DNA from: Rhizobacter sp.
Lineage (GTDB): Bacteria > Pseudomonadota > Gammaproteobacteria > Burkholderiales > Burkholderiaceae_C
Length of the DNA stretch: 45,984 nt
Direction: 5' to 3'
NCBI GenBank assembly: GCA_025355745.1
Contig: JANXZA010000033.1
Span: 1 to 45,984, forward strand
The position numbers were made by a program, and so were the translations under genes. The first letter of the stretch is position 1; every line of letters starts with the position of its first letter. Positions 18,554-27,964 of the stretch are shown here, in pieces. The notes under the pieces were generated by a model. The model did no database searches, was not told the DNA's origin, and was given only the letters and a program-made list of their open reading frames with translations.

Positions 18554-19440
18554 GCGCGCTTCGCATTGCCCGTACCAGCGCCTGTGCCGGCACGTTCGCT
18601 GCGGCGCTCGTCGGCATGTCGATGGGCGCACTCCCGATCGTCGCCGCCGCGCAGGACGCAGTGGCCGTGCGCACCGCCTTGCGGGTCTGCCAGGACCCGA
18701 ACAACCTGCCGTTCTCGAACCTGGCGGGCGACGGCATCGAGAACCGGATTGCCGAGCTCTTCGGCAAGGCCATGGGTCTGCCGGTCACCTACTACTCTTT
18801 TCCGCAGCGCATGGCCTTCATCCGCAACACCTTGAAGTTCAAGCTGCCGGGCGAAGACTACCCCTGCGACATCGTGATGGGCGTGCCCGCGGGCTACGAC
18901 CAGGTCTCGGTCACCAAGCCTTACTACCACTCGACCTACGCGCTGGTGTTCCCGCAGGGCAAAGGCATGGACCAGGTGAAGTCGGCCGACGACTTCCTGA
19001 AGCTCGACCCCGCCACGCTGGCGCGGCTGCGCATCGGCATCTACGACCGCTCGCCGGCCTCGGAATGGCTGAGCCGGCATCGCCTCGTCGATCAAGGCGT
19101 GCCGTACCAGATCATGAACGCCGACCCGAAGCAGTATCCCGGCGAGATCATCGAAAAAGACCTTGCGGCCGGCAAGCTCGATGCGGCCATCGTCTGGGGC
19201 CCCATCGCCGGCTATTTCGCGCAGCGCGTCAAGACCGCAGCGCTGCGGGTCGTGCCGATGAAGTCGGAGCCGGGCGTGCGCTTCGACTACCCGATGGCGA
19301 TGGGCGTGCGCTACGGCGAACGCGAATGGAAACAGCAGATCGAAGCACTGATCGAATCGAAGCGCCCGGAGATCCAGGCGATCCTGAAAGAGTACGGCGT
19401 GCCGGTGGTCGATGCGTCGTTCGAAGCGCCGAAGCCGTGA
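18550..19440 (+). CDS. xoxJ: XoxJ, periplasmic binding-protein-like partner of XoxF
   Basis: A 296-residue protein with a signal peptide (about residues 1-35) and a type 2 periplasmic binding-protein fold: RVCQDPNNLPFSNLAGDGIENRI near the mature N-terminus, YYSFPQRMAFIRNTL, CDIVMGVPAGYDQVSVTKPYY. These are hallmarks of the MxaJ/XoxJ group, thought to help activate the dehydrogenase. The start overlaps the xoxG stop. The frame is open far upstream, through the minisatellite, but that part is not protein-like. Confidence 0.88.
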   Translation: MSALRIARTSACAGTFAAALVGMSMGALPIVAAAQDAVAVRTALRVCQDPNNLPFSNLAGDGIENRIAELFGKAMGLPVTYYSFPQRMAFIRNTLKFKLPGEDYPCDIVMGVPAGYDQVSVTKPYYHSTYALVFPQGKGMDQVKSADDFLKLDPATLARLRIGIYDRSPASEWLSRHRLVDQGVPYQIMNADPKQYPGEIIEKDLAAGKLDAAIVWGPIAGYFAQRVKTAALRVVPMKSEPGVRFDYPMAMGVRYGEREWKQQIEALIESKRPEIQAILKEYGVPVVDASFEAPKP

Positions 19441-19456
19441 GCGCCGGGGCGCGTTG

Positions 19457-20527
19457 ATGGCGCGCAAACGTCTTCCGGTGGCTGCAGCAACAGCGCTGGC
19501 CGCGCTGGCGGCCTTGGTCTTTGCAGCCCTGCCGGCGCGGGCCGAAATGGATCGCACCGCGCTGTTCAAGCTCAGTGCCAGCGTCTTGAAGATCGAGGCG
19601 CGCCGGGCCCAGGGCGGCTATGCGCTCGGCTCCGGCGTGGTGGTCGCAGCCGACACCATCGTCACCAATTGCCATGTCACCCGTGACGCGCTCAGCGTGA
19701 GCGTGCTGCGCGGCAGCGCGCGCTGGGTCGCCGAATCGCAACGCAGCGATTTCGACCACGACCTGTGCCTGCTTCATGTGCCTGGGCTGGAAGGGGATGT
19801 CGTGCCCCTCGGCCGGGCGGAAGCGCTCGCGCCCGGGCAAGCCGTGACCGCGCTGGGCTACACCGGCGGCCTGGGCATTCAGAACAGCGACGGCGAGGTG
19901 CTGGGCCTGCACCGCCTCGATGGCGCGCGGGTGATCCGCAGCTCGAACTGGTTCAGCTCCGGTGCCAGTGGCGGCGGACTGTTCGACGCCGACTTGCGCC
20001 TCGTCGGCATCCTGACGTTCCGTTTGCGGGGCGGCGAGGCGCACTACTTTTCGGCCCCTTCAGAATGGCTGCAGTCGATGCTCGACGCGCCGCAGAAAAA
20101 CGGCTACCGCGCCATCGAGCCCGATCGTTCGGCCCAGCCCGCTTACTGGCAAAAGCCCGTCGTCGAGCAGCCCAGGTTCCTGAAAGCAGCGCTGCTGCTG
20201 CGTGACGATCGCTGGAGCGAACTGGCAAGCCTGGCCGACGAATGGGCACGCGCCGACGCGACCGATGCCGAGCCCTGGTACCTGATGGGTGTCGCGCTCG
20301 ACCAGATGGACCAGCTGCCGCAGGCGCAGCGCGCGCTCGAATGTGCGCTGGCGATCGAGCCGGCCTCCGCCGAGGTGCGGGCCCGGCTGGCGCCGCTCTA
20401 CCAGCGGCAGCAGTCGGCCGAGAGGTCGGCCGAGAGGTCGGCTGGCGGGTTGAACCGCTTGGCGGCCGATGCCGTCACCCCCGCCGCGTCTTGCTCGGTC
20501 GATACGCCGAGCCCGCAAAAGCCATGA
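19457..20527 (+). CDS. Exported trypsin-like serine protease with TPR tail
   Basis: A 356-residue protein. A signal peptide (VAAATALAALAALVFAALPARA) precedes a chymotrypsin-fold protease with triad His73 (VTNCHVTRD), Asp101 (FDHDLCLL) and Ser170 (SSGASGGGLF). A TPR-like helical region follows (EPWYLMGVALDQMDQLPQAQRALECALAIEPAS). The last stretch contains the repeat SAERSAERSAGG, encoded by a 12-base tandem repeat at 20413-20436. It sits 16 bases behind xoxJ and overlaps the next gene by four bases, so it belongs to the xox operon. Target and role are unknown; maturation or quality control of periplasmic partners is a guess. Confidence 0.85.
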   Translation: MARKRLPVAAATALAALAALVFAALPARAEMDRTALFKLSASVLKIEARRAQGGYALGSGVVVAADTIVTNCHVTRDALSVSVLRGSARWVAESQRSDFDHDLCLLHVPGLEGDVVPLGRAEALAPGQAVTALGYTGGLGIQNSDGEVLGLHRLDGARVIRSSNWFSSGASGGGLFDADLRLVGILTFRLRGGEAHYFSAPSEWLQSMLDAPQKNGYRAIEPDRSAQPAYWQKPVVEQPRFLKAALLLRDDRWSELASLADEWARADATDAEPWYLMGVALDQMDQLPQAQRALECALAIEPASAEVRARLAPLYQRQQSAERSAERSAGGLNRLAADAVTPAASCSVDTPSPQKP

Positions 20528-21234
20528 CGAACTTCAGCTTGACTCCCTTTCGATGCGCCACCGGTGCGGCCCTGACGCTGGCCTTGCTGGTGCCCGCACC
20601 CGCGCCGGCCGCGAACGATTTTTCGGCCGCCGAGCAGGCGCTGTTCATCGACAACCAGATGGCGGCATTGCGGCCCCCGGCCACCTTGCGCTACGTGTAT
20701 CGCAAGACCGGCAGCCTCGAAGAGGCCTTCGACGACAACGTCGATGTGCTGCTGGCGGCCCAGCCCGACGGCAGCTGCTGCGCGGCGAGCGCGAAGTTCT
20801 TTAGCGGCGCACGCCAGGTGCCGCAGCCCGAGGTCGAAGGCGTGCAGGGCAACCCGGCCATCTTCTATTTCCTGGAGCGCGACATCAAGGAGATGGAGCG
20901 GCTCACGAAAGGCAAGGCGAACTACTTTCGCAAGCGCATCCGCATGGCGGTGTACCAGGGCGCGGTGATCCGCGACATCACGCTGCCCTACCGTGGCCAG
21001 AACGTCGCGGTTCGCGAGATCAGCATCTCGCCCTACCTCGACGACCCGAACCGCTCGCGCTACGAGAAGCTCGCCAACAAGACCTATGTGTTCCTGATGG
21101 CGAAGGCAGTGCCGGGTGGCCTCTACGGCATTCGTTCCCGCATCGATGCCAGCGGCATCGGCCAGCCGCCGCTGATGGCCGAAGAGATGCTGCTCCAGAG
21201 CATCGAGCCTGCGCCAGCGCGGCGTCAGCCTTGA
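20524..21234 (+). CDS. Exported protein of unknown function in xox operon
   Basis: A 236-residue protein with a signal peptide (TLALLVPAPAPAAN). The mature part contains LRYVYRKTGSLEEAFDDNVDVLL, a Cys pair in DGSCCAASAKFF, and YFLERDIKEMERL. I do not recognise the family with confidence; the LRYVYRKTGSLE opening resembles conserved exported proteins of quinoprotein gene clusters. Its ATG overlaps the protease stop (ATGA), implying tight co-expression with xoxFGJ. Confidence 0.75.
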   Translation: MTNFSLTPFRCATGAALTLALLVPAPAPAANDFSAAEQALFIDNQMAALRPPATLRYVYRKTGSLEEAFDDNVDVLLAAQPDGSCCAASAKFFSGARQVPQPEVEGVQGNPAIFYFLERDIKEMERLTKGKANYFRKRIRMAVYQGAVIRDITLPYRGQNVAVREISISPYLDDPNRSRYEKLANKTYVFLMAKAVPGGLYGIRSRIDASGIGQPPLMAEEMLLQSIEPAPARRQP

Positions 21235-21246
21235 TCCCCGACGCTT

Positions 21247-21273
21247 GACCCGAGCGACCCGAGCGACCCGCGC
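21247..21273. repeat. 9-bp tandem repeat, three units
   Basis: GACCCGAGC at 21247 and 21256, then GACCCGCGC at 21265. It fills part of the 68-base spacer between two xox-operon genes. Confidence 0.9.
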
Positions 21274-21302
21274 AATTCCCGCAACCTTCGCGACCCCCTC
21301 CG

Positions 21303-21671
21303 ATGAAACCACTTGCCTCGCTTCCCGCCCACCTCGCGCTGTGCGCCTTGCTGCTGGCCTGCACGGCGGCCCGCGCGAATGATTTCCCGACCGCCGACCG
21401 CGTGCTCTATGTGCAGGAATGCATGCGTGCCCATCCCGGGCCGCAGTTCGAGATGATCCACAAATGCTCGTGCGTGCTCGACGGTCTGGCGACCGAACTC
21501 AAGTTCGACGACTACGTGACGCTGAGCACGCTCGACAAGGCGATGTCGATCGGCGGCGAGCGCGGCGCCTCGATCCGCGACGCGCCTTCGTTCGAGGCTC
21601 AGGCGAAGCGCTACCGCGAGTTGCGGGCGAAGACCGAAGCCTCTTGCTTCATCGGCGCCGGGCCGAGGTAG
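21303..21671 (+). CDS. Small Cys-containing exported protein
   Basis: A 122-residue protein with a signal peptide (LALCALLLACTAARA) and a mature domain holding four Cys (QECMRAH, HKCSCVLDG, EASCFIG) and ERGASIRDAPSFEAQAKRYRELRAK. The Cys spacing suggests disulfides or metal/cofactor binding, but no haem motif is present. I do not recognise the family beyond having seen similar proteins with PQQ dehydrogenase clusters. A lipoprotein reading (LLACTAA) is possible but less likely. Confidence 0.72.
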   Translation: MKPLASLPAHLALCALLLACTAARANDFPTADRVLYVQECMRAHPGPQFEMIHKCSCVLDGLATELKFDDYVTLSTLDKAMSIGGERGASIRDAPSFEAQAKRYRELRAKTEASCFIGAGPR

Positions 21672-22682
21672 TTGTCGATGGCTCCGGCAGCGCTGCTGGC
21701 CTTCGCCTTCGCGTTCGCGGGTGCGGGTGCGGCGGCCGCGCAGCCGAACACCGCCGAGGCCTTTCGCGTCGAGCAAATCAAGCCCGGCGTGTTCGTGCAC
21801 CTCGGCGCGCTCGAAGACTGGGGGCCGGCGAATGGGGGTGACGTGGCGAACCTCGGCTTCGTCGTCGGCAGCCGCTGTGTCGCGGTCATCGACACCGGTG
21901 GCACGCCCGCCGTCGGCCAGGCCTGGCGCGCCGCCGTCGAACGCAGCACGGCGTTGCCGATCTGCTACGTGATCCTGACCCATGCCCACCCGGACCATCT
22001 GTTGGGCAGCGTCGCTTTCGTCGCCGCGTCACGCAATTCGCCGGCACCGGTGTTCGTTGCCAGCGCCCGCTACCCGCGCACACTGGCGGCGCGCGAACCG
22101 TTCTACCTGAATGCGCTGAAGCGCGATTTCGGCGTCGCATTGACGCCGGCCGACATCGTCTATCCGACCGTGAAAGTCGACCAGACGCTGGACCTCGACC
22201 TCGGCGACCGCACCCTGACCTTGCAAGCCTGGCCGACCGCGCACACCGACAACGACCTGACCGTCTACGACGCCCTGACCCGCACGCTGTTCGCCTCCGA
22301 CCTGCTGTTCGTCTCGCACCTGCCGGCGCTCGATGGCAGCCTGCGCGGCTGGCTCGGCGTGATGGCCGAACTGCGGCGTCTTGATGTGGCCAGCGTGGTT
22401 CCTGGCCACGGCCCGGTCAGCAGTGACTGGCCGGCCGCGATGGATGCGCAGGCCGCTTACCTGAACGGCTTGCTGCGCGACACGCGGGCGGCAGTGCGGG
22501 CGCCACTGACGATCCAGCAGGCGATCGAACGCGTCCAGGTGGCCGGCCCACCGGACTGGCGCTTGACCGATCGCTTTCATCGGCGCAATGTGACCGCTGC
22601 GTACGTCGAACTCGAGTGGGAGGATGAAGCGCCCGCCGCACCCGCCGCGTCGCCTGCCAAGGCCGGCACAAAACGCCCATAG
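21672..22682 (+). CDS. Quinoprotein relay metallo-beta-lactamase-fold hydrolase (type 2)
   Basis: A protein of about 336 residues (TTG at 21672; an ATG lies two codons later) with a signal peptide and a metallo-beta-lactamase fold. The metal motif is intact: His104, His106, Asp108, His109 (THAHPDHLLG), then TAHTDND and a terminal VVPGHGP. It corresponds to the SoxH-related quinoprotein relay zinc hydrolase 2 family (TIGR04559, from memory). These accompany PQQ dehydrogenases together with SoxYZ-like carriers, here the next gene. The fold also includes glyoxalase II-type thioester hydrolases, so a substrate bound through the carrier Cys is plausible. Confidence 0.85.
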   Translation: MSMAPAALLAFAFAFAGAGAAAAQPNTAEAFRVEQIKPGVFVHLGALEDWGPANGGDVANLGFVVGSRCVAVIDTGGTPAVGQAWRAAVERSTALPICYVILTHAHPDHLLGSVAFVAASRNSPAPVFVASARYPRTLAAREPFYLNALKRDFGVALTPADIVYPTVKVDQTLDLDLGDRTLTLQAWPTAHTDNDLTVYDALTRTLFASDLLFVSHLPALDGSLRGWLGVMAELRRLDVASVVPGHGPVSSDWPAAMDAQAAYLNGLLRDTRAAVRAPLTIQQAIERVQVAGPPDWRLTDRFHRRNVTAAYVELEWEDEAPAAPAASPAKAGTKRP

Positions 22683-22716
22683 CGCCCGCAATGTCCGTAG
22701 CACCCGCAACGTCCGC
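22681..22716. repeat. 18-bp tandem duplication at gene junction
   Basis: AGCGCCCGCAATGTCCGT (22681-22698) is followed by AGCACCCGCAACGTCCGC (22699-22716), differing at four positions. It lies in the 80-base spacer between the hydrolase and the SoxYZ-like carrier gene. Confidence 0.85.
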
Positions 22717-22762
22717 AAAGCCCCGACACTTCAACGCTCCCAGCCCGAAAGGATGGCACCCC

Positions 22763-23652
22763 ATGAAGCCCACCTCCTCGACGTTTCGCGCCCGCCGGTC
22801 GGCGCTGGGCGCGGCGCTGCTGGCAAGCCTGGGCACGTCGGCCTTCGGGCAGGCGAAGACCGGCGAGAACCCGGAGGCGAGCGCGATCTGGCAGAAGGTG
22901 CGCGCCAGCCTGTTCCAGTCGCGCCCGATTGCCGTTGTCACGGCCACCGCCAGCGATGGCCTGCTGACGCTCGAGGCGCCGGCGCGCGCCGACGACGCGG
23001 CCGTGGTTCCGATCGCGATCCGCACCCGCGCGCCGCAGGCCGGCGCGAGACGCATCGACAAGGTCTACCTGATCATCGACAACAACCCGTCGCCGATCTC
23101 GGCGATCTTCCAGTTCACGCCGCTCAGTGGCCGCGCCGACATCGAAACCCGAGTGCGCATCGACGAGTACACGCATGTCCGCGCGATCGCCGAGACCAGC
23201 GACGGCCAGCTCTTCATGACGACGCGCTACCTGAAGGCGGCGGGCGGCTGTTCCGCGCCGCCGGGCAAGGACGCGCAGGCCGCCCTCGCCACGCTCGGGC
23301 GCATGAAGTTCCGCGTTGAGTCGGGCGCTAACGCAGACCTCAGCGGCGATCTGAAAGGCAGCCAGAGGAGCAACCAACCGGTGCTGGCGCAACTGATGAT
23401 CAGCCACCCGAACAACTCGGGCCTGGCGATGGACCAGGTCTCGCGCCTGTTCACGCCCCCGCATTTCGTGCGCCAGGTGCGCGTCACCTACGGCGGCGAG
23501 CTGGTGATGTCGGCCGACGTTGATTTCTCGATCAGCGAGAACCCGAACTTCCGTTTCTACTTCCTGCCCAAGGGTGGCGGCGAGTTGAAGGCCGAGGTGA
23601 TCGACTCGAACGACCTGAAGTTCGAGACCGCGCTGAGCTATCGGCGGCCCGA

Positions 23653-23656
<4 letters not shown>
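22763..23656 (+). CDS. SoxYZ-like carrier protein (copy 1)
   Basis: A 297-residue exported protein fusing SoxY-like and SoxZ-like domains, corresponding to the quinoprotein-associated SoxYZ-like carrier family (TIGR04557, from memory). A Tat/Sec-like leader (FRARRSALGAALLASLG) precedes the SoxY-like part. That part ends in GGC-SAPP with Cys163, where true SoxY carries its swinging-arm Cys. The SoxZ-like part includes VDFSISENPNFRFYFLPK. The start at 22763 has a GGATGG-like ribosome site; an in-frame ATG 24 codons earlier has no signal character. It is probably a covalent carrier in the periplasm; the cargo is unknown. A paralog lies at 26391-27221. Confidence 0.87.
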
Positions 23657-24717
<1,061 letters not shown>

Positions 24718-24754
24718 TTTCCCTCCCCCGCCTGACCTCACCGGACCCATCGAC

Positions 24755-25312
24755 ATGCTGACTCTCCATCGCGCCCGACGCGCCCTGCCCTTTTTCGCCG
24801 TGGCCCTCGGCGGCCTGCTCATCGCGCTGGCCGCGAACGACAGCCGAGCCCACGGCCCGACGCGACAAAAGGCGATCGAGAAGATCAGCATCAATGCGCC
24901 GCCGGCCGCCGTGTGGGCCAGGATCAAGAACTTCGACGCGCTCAAAGACTGGCACCCGGCGATTGCCGAAAGCCCCGCCGACAAGGGCAATGCGGTCGGC
25001 TCGGTGCGCCAGCTCAAGCTCAAGGGCGGCGGCGCGCTGACCGAGACGCTCGAAGCCTTCGACGACGCGAAAATGAAGTACAGCTACCGCGCCAAGGACG
25101 GCGGCGCACTGCCGGTGACCAACTACACCTCGACGATCAGCGTCAGCGGCGAGGGCAATCAATCGGTCGTCGAATGGCGCGGCGCGTTCTATCGCGGCCA
25201 CCCGAATAACGACCCGCCGGCCGACCAGAATGACGACGCCGCCGTCGCCGCCATCACCGGGGTCTACACCTCGGGGCTGGCGAACCTGAAGAAGCTCGCC
25301 GAAGGCCGTTAG
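24755..25312 (+). CDS. Exported SRPBCC (polyketide cyclase-like) protein
   Basis: A 185-residue protein with a signal peptide (FFAVALGGLLIALAANDSRAHG) and an SRPBCC/Bet v1-like domain: ISINAPPAAVWARIKNFDALKDWHPAI, then NYTSTISVSGEGNQSVVEWRGAFY. Such domains bind small hydrophobic ligands in a deep pocket. The start at 24755 (MLTLHRARRALP) is chosen for the signal peptide. The gene is followed immediately by a GTG-started metallo-beta-lactamase-like gene with no gap. Function in the methanol system is unknown. Confidence 0.82.
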   Translation: MLTLHRARRALPFFAVALGGLLIALAANDSRAHGPTRQKAIEKISINAPPAAVWARIKNFDALKDWHPAIAESPADKGNAVGSVRQLKLKGGGALTETLEAFDDAKMKYSYRAKDGGALPVTNYTSTISVSGEGNQSVVEWRGAFYRGHPNNDPPADQNDDAAVAAITGVYTSGLANLKKLAEGR

Positions 25313-26371
25313 GTGCACAGGCTGCGCAACCTCCTGCTGGCCTGCGGCAGCGCGGCCGCCGTGGCACTGCTCGCTGGCTGCGCGGTTTCAGCCGTGGCGG
25401 CCGGGTCAGCCGGAGCAGAGAGTGCAGCCGGAGCAAGCGACGCTGCGCCTGTGCCATCCACGTCACTCAGGTCATCTATATCACCTGTATCCGTGCAAGT
25501 CGCCGACGGCGTCTACATGGTGCAAGGCGCGCCCGGCGAGGTCGACACACAGACGCTCGGGCGCATCGGCAACAGCGGCTTCATCGTCGGCGAAACCGGT
25601 GTGCTGGCGATCGACACCGGCACCTCCTACCTGCACGGCCTGGCGCTGCTGGCCGAGATCCGCCGCATCACCGACAAGCCGGTGCGGCTGGTGCTCATCA
25701 CCCACACGCGCCAGGAGTTCCTGTTCGGCGCCACCGCATTCCGCGAGAAAGGCATCGCCGTCAGCATGCAACGCAAGGCCGCCGGCCTGATGCAGGCGCG
25801 CTGCGAACGCTGCCTGAAGACACTGCGCCAGGTGCTCGGCGACGAGGCGATGCGCGGCACCGCGATGTTCAAGCCAGACCAGGAATTTGACGCCTCGCAC
25901 ACGCTCGACACCAACCCGGCGATTGGCCGGCGCATTCGGGTGCTGTACTTCGGCCACTCCAGCGGGCCCGGCGATGTGGCGGTGCTGGATGAGCGCACTG
26001 GCGTGCTGTTCGCCGGCGGCCTGCTCGACCACTTGCGCATCCCCGACGTGCAGGACAGCGACCTCGACCACTGGACCGAAGCCCTGCAGGGGCTGCGCAC
26101 GCTGCCGCTGCGAGCCATCGTGCCGGGCCACGGCCCGCTCGCGCCGCCGGCCGCCATCGACACCGAGCAGCGCTATCTGGCACAGTTGCGAACCCGGCTG
26201 ATGGCCCTGCTGAATTCCGGCACCGCATTGAGCGAGGTGCCCGACGAGAGCGCGCTGCCGGAGTTTGCGCGCTGGGACCAGTACGACACCATCCACCGGC
26301 GCAACGCGTCGATCCTCTTCGTCCGCTTCGAACGCGAACAGATGTTCAGGCAGGCGGGGTCCGAAAACTGA
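25313..26371 (+). CDS. Quinoprotein relay metallo-beta-lactamase-fold protein (type 1), degenerate metal site
   Basis: A 352-residue lipoprotein (lipobox LLAGC, Cys23) starting at GTG directly after the previous stop. It has the metallo-beta-lactamase fold (GFIVGETGVLAIDTG, FGHSSGPGD, IVPGHGP), but the HxHxDH motif reads His131-Thr-Arg-Gln-Glu-Phe, so only the first His remains. A CxxC pair (Cys164, Cys167) follows soon after. It resembles the SoxH-related quinoprotein relay hydrolase 1 family (TIGR04558, from memory). The altered site may be a family trait. It could be a non-hydrolytic or redox partner of the neighbouring SoxYZ-like carriers. Confidence 0.8.
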   Translation: MHRLRNLLLACGSAAAVALLAGCAVSAVAAGSAGAESAAGASDAAPVPSTSLRSSISPVSVQVADGVYMVQGAPGEVDTQTLGRIGNSGFIVGETGVLAIDTGTSYLHGLALLAEIRRITDKPVRLVLITHTRQEFLFGATAFREKGIAVSMQRKAAGLMQARCERCLKTLRQVLGDEAMRGTAMFKPDQEFDASHTLDTNPAIGRRIRVLYFGHSSGPGDVAVLDERTGVLFAGGLLDHLRIPDVQDSDLDHWTEALQGLRTLPLRAIVPGHGPLAPPAAIDTEQRYLAQLRTRLMALLNSGTALSEVPDESALPEFARWDQYDTIHRRNASILFVRFEREQMFRQAGSEN

Positions 26372-26390
26372 AACCGTTCAGGAGCCCAGC

Positions 26391-27221
26391 ATGCGCAGAA
26401 AGAGATTCATCGGCCACTTGATCGGCCTCGGCGCTGGCGGCCTGCTGGCAAAAACGCGTGTGGCCAACGCCGCCGTTGGCGGCCTGCCGGCGGCGACGAC
26501 GCACGCCGATTCTTCACCCGAGTGGGAGAAGCTGCGCGAGAGCCTGTTTCAATCGCGGCCGGTCGATGCCACGCCGGGCACGGTGCAGATCATCGCGCCG
26601 CTGCGCGCCGCCTACGGCGCGTCGGTGCCGGTGAAGATCGTCTCGTCGCTGGCGCAGACGCCCGAGCTGTATGTGAAGCGCGTCTACCTGCTGGTCGACA
26701 AGAATCCATCGCCGGTGGCGGCCGTGATCGACCTCACGCTCGAGGCCGGCCAGGCCGATTTCGAGACCCGGCTGCGGGTCGACGAGTACAGCCACGTTCG
26801 CGTCGTCGCCGAGTTGTCCAATGGCCGCTTGCACACCGACTCGCGCTACGTGAAAACCTCCGGCGGCTGCTCCGCGCCGCCGAACCGCGACGCGCTGAAC
26901 CTGATCGGCAAGACGGTGCTGAAGCTGCCCGAACCGGTGACGATGAACCGCCCGACGACGGCCGACGTGACGGTGCTGCACCCGAACGACACCGGCTTCG
27001 AGCTGAATCAGATCACGGTGATGTACATCCCGGCGCACTTCGTCCGCTCGATCAGGGTGAGCTACGCGGACCGCAAGATCTTCGACGCCGAACTCGACTT
27101 CTCGCTCAGCGAGAACCCGACCCTGCGCTTCAACTTCGTGCCGCATGGCACGGGCCAGTTGAAGGCCGAAGTCGAAGACTCGAAAGACGGGCGCTGGGTC
27201 GGCACGCTGGCTGTCGGATGA
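26391..27221 (+). CDS. SoxYZ-like carrier protein (copy 2)
   Basis: A 276-residue paralog of the protein at 22763-23656. It shares the twin-arginine-like leader (MRRKRFIGHLIGLGAGGLL), ESLFQSRPV, LLVDKNPSPVAAVIDL, VDEYSHVRVVAE, the carrier Cys160 in SGGCSAPP, and DFSLSENPTLRFNFVPHG. A GGAG ribosome site precedes the ATG. Having two carriers in one operon suggests either separate partners or the two halves of a relay. The cargo is not known. Confidence 0.86.
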   Translation: MRRKRFIGHLIGLGAGGLLAKTRVANAAVGGLPAATTHADSSPEWEKLRESLFQSRPVDATPGTVQIIAPLRAAYGASVPVKIVSSLAQTPELYVKRVYLLVDKNPSPVAAVIDLTLEAGQADFETRLRVDEYSHVRVVAELSNGRLHTDSRYVKTSGGCSAPPNRDALNLIGKTVLKLPEPVTMNRPTTADVTVLHPNDTGFELNQITVMYIPAHFVRSIRVSYADRKIFDAELDFSLSENPTLRFNFVPHGTGQLKAEVEDSKDGRWVGTLAVG

Positions 27222-27255
27222 CGCGGCATCAGCCGTCAGCAAAGGGACGACCGCC

Positions 27256-27798
27256 ATGCATCGATTCTTGATGAGGCTCTGCGTCGCGATCGGCGCGACG
27301 CTCGGCATCGCGCTCGCACCCAGCGCCTTCGCGCTCGGCATTCCCGCGCCGTACACGCCCATCGTGGTCCAGCCCAGCGGTGTGCCGGCCCGGCATGAAT
27401 TCGACCTGACGGCCGCCCTCGCCCGCGCCCGGCGCGAGAACAAGCGGCTCTATGTGTACCTCGGCGCGAGCGACTGCCCGTACTGCCGCAAGTACGAGGC
27501 CTTTCTGGAGAAGAACGCGGCAGAACTCGTGCCGCAGTTCGCGCCGCAATACATCGTCGTCGATCTGCGCAGCGCCTTGTCGGCCACCGCTGCCCAGCTC
27601 TTCATCCGCATCCGCGACAAGAGCCTGGGGTACGCCGATTTCCAGCGCGCCATCGGCGACGAGCGGGCCCGCATGCTGGTCTATCCGAGCGTCTGGCTGC
27701 TCGACGCCGACGCCAGGCCGCTCATGCAGATGCCGGCCGGCACCGGGACGTTCCAGACCGTGGACGAGCAGTTGGAGATCCTGCGGCTGGAGCAGTGA
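27256..27798 (+). CDS. Thioredoxin-fold periplasmic protein
   Basis: A 180-residue protein with a signal peptide (LCVAIGATLGIALAPSAFA) and a thioredoxin fold carrying Cys74-Pro-Tyr-Cys77 (LGASDCPYCRKYE) and the cis-Pro segment VYPSVWLLDADARP. It resembles SoxW-type thioredoxins, which reduce SoxYZ in sulfur oxidisers. Placed right after the second SoxYZ-like carrier, it probably keeps the carrier Cys reduced. It is the last gene of the xox operon before a large palindromic element. Confidence 0.82.
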   Translation: MHRFLMRLCVAIGATLGIALAPSAFALGIPAPYTPIVVQPSGVPARHEFDLTAALARARRENKRLYVYLGASDCPYCRKYEAFLEKNAAELVPQFAPQYIVVDLRSALSATAAQLFIRIRDKSLGYADFQRAIGDERARMLVYPSVWLLDADARPLMQMPAGTGTFQTVDEQLEILRLEQ

Positions 27799-27819
27799 CG
27801 GGAGCGGGGGTAGAACTCA

Positions 27820-27944
27820 CAACTCACCACCGCAGAGGCGCAGAGGGCGCAGAGTTGCGCAGAGTTGCGCAGAGTAAACGCAAGAATTTCTTTCTCTTCT
27901 CTGCGTAACTCCGCGTTCTAAGCGCCTCTGCGGTGAGTGAGTTG
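27820..27944. repeat. Large palindromic repeat element, copy A
   Basis: About 125 bases forming a long imperfect palindrome: the left arm has CTCACCACCGCAGAGGCGC and the right arm GCGCCTCTGCGGTGAG. The middle carries short direct repeats of GCGCAGAGTT. It lies between two convergent genes, where its hairpin could terminate transcription from both sides. A second copy occurs at 33608-33753. CTCTGCG-rich palindromes of this style are widespread in bacterial intergenic DNA. Confidence 0.92.
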
Positions 27945-27964
27945 TCTCTTCCATCGACGCCGTC

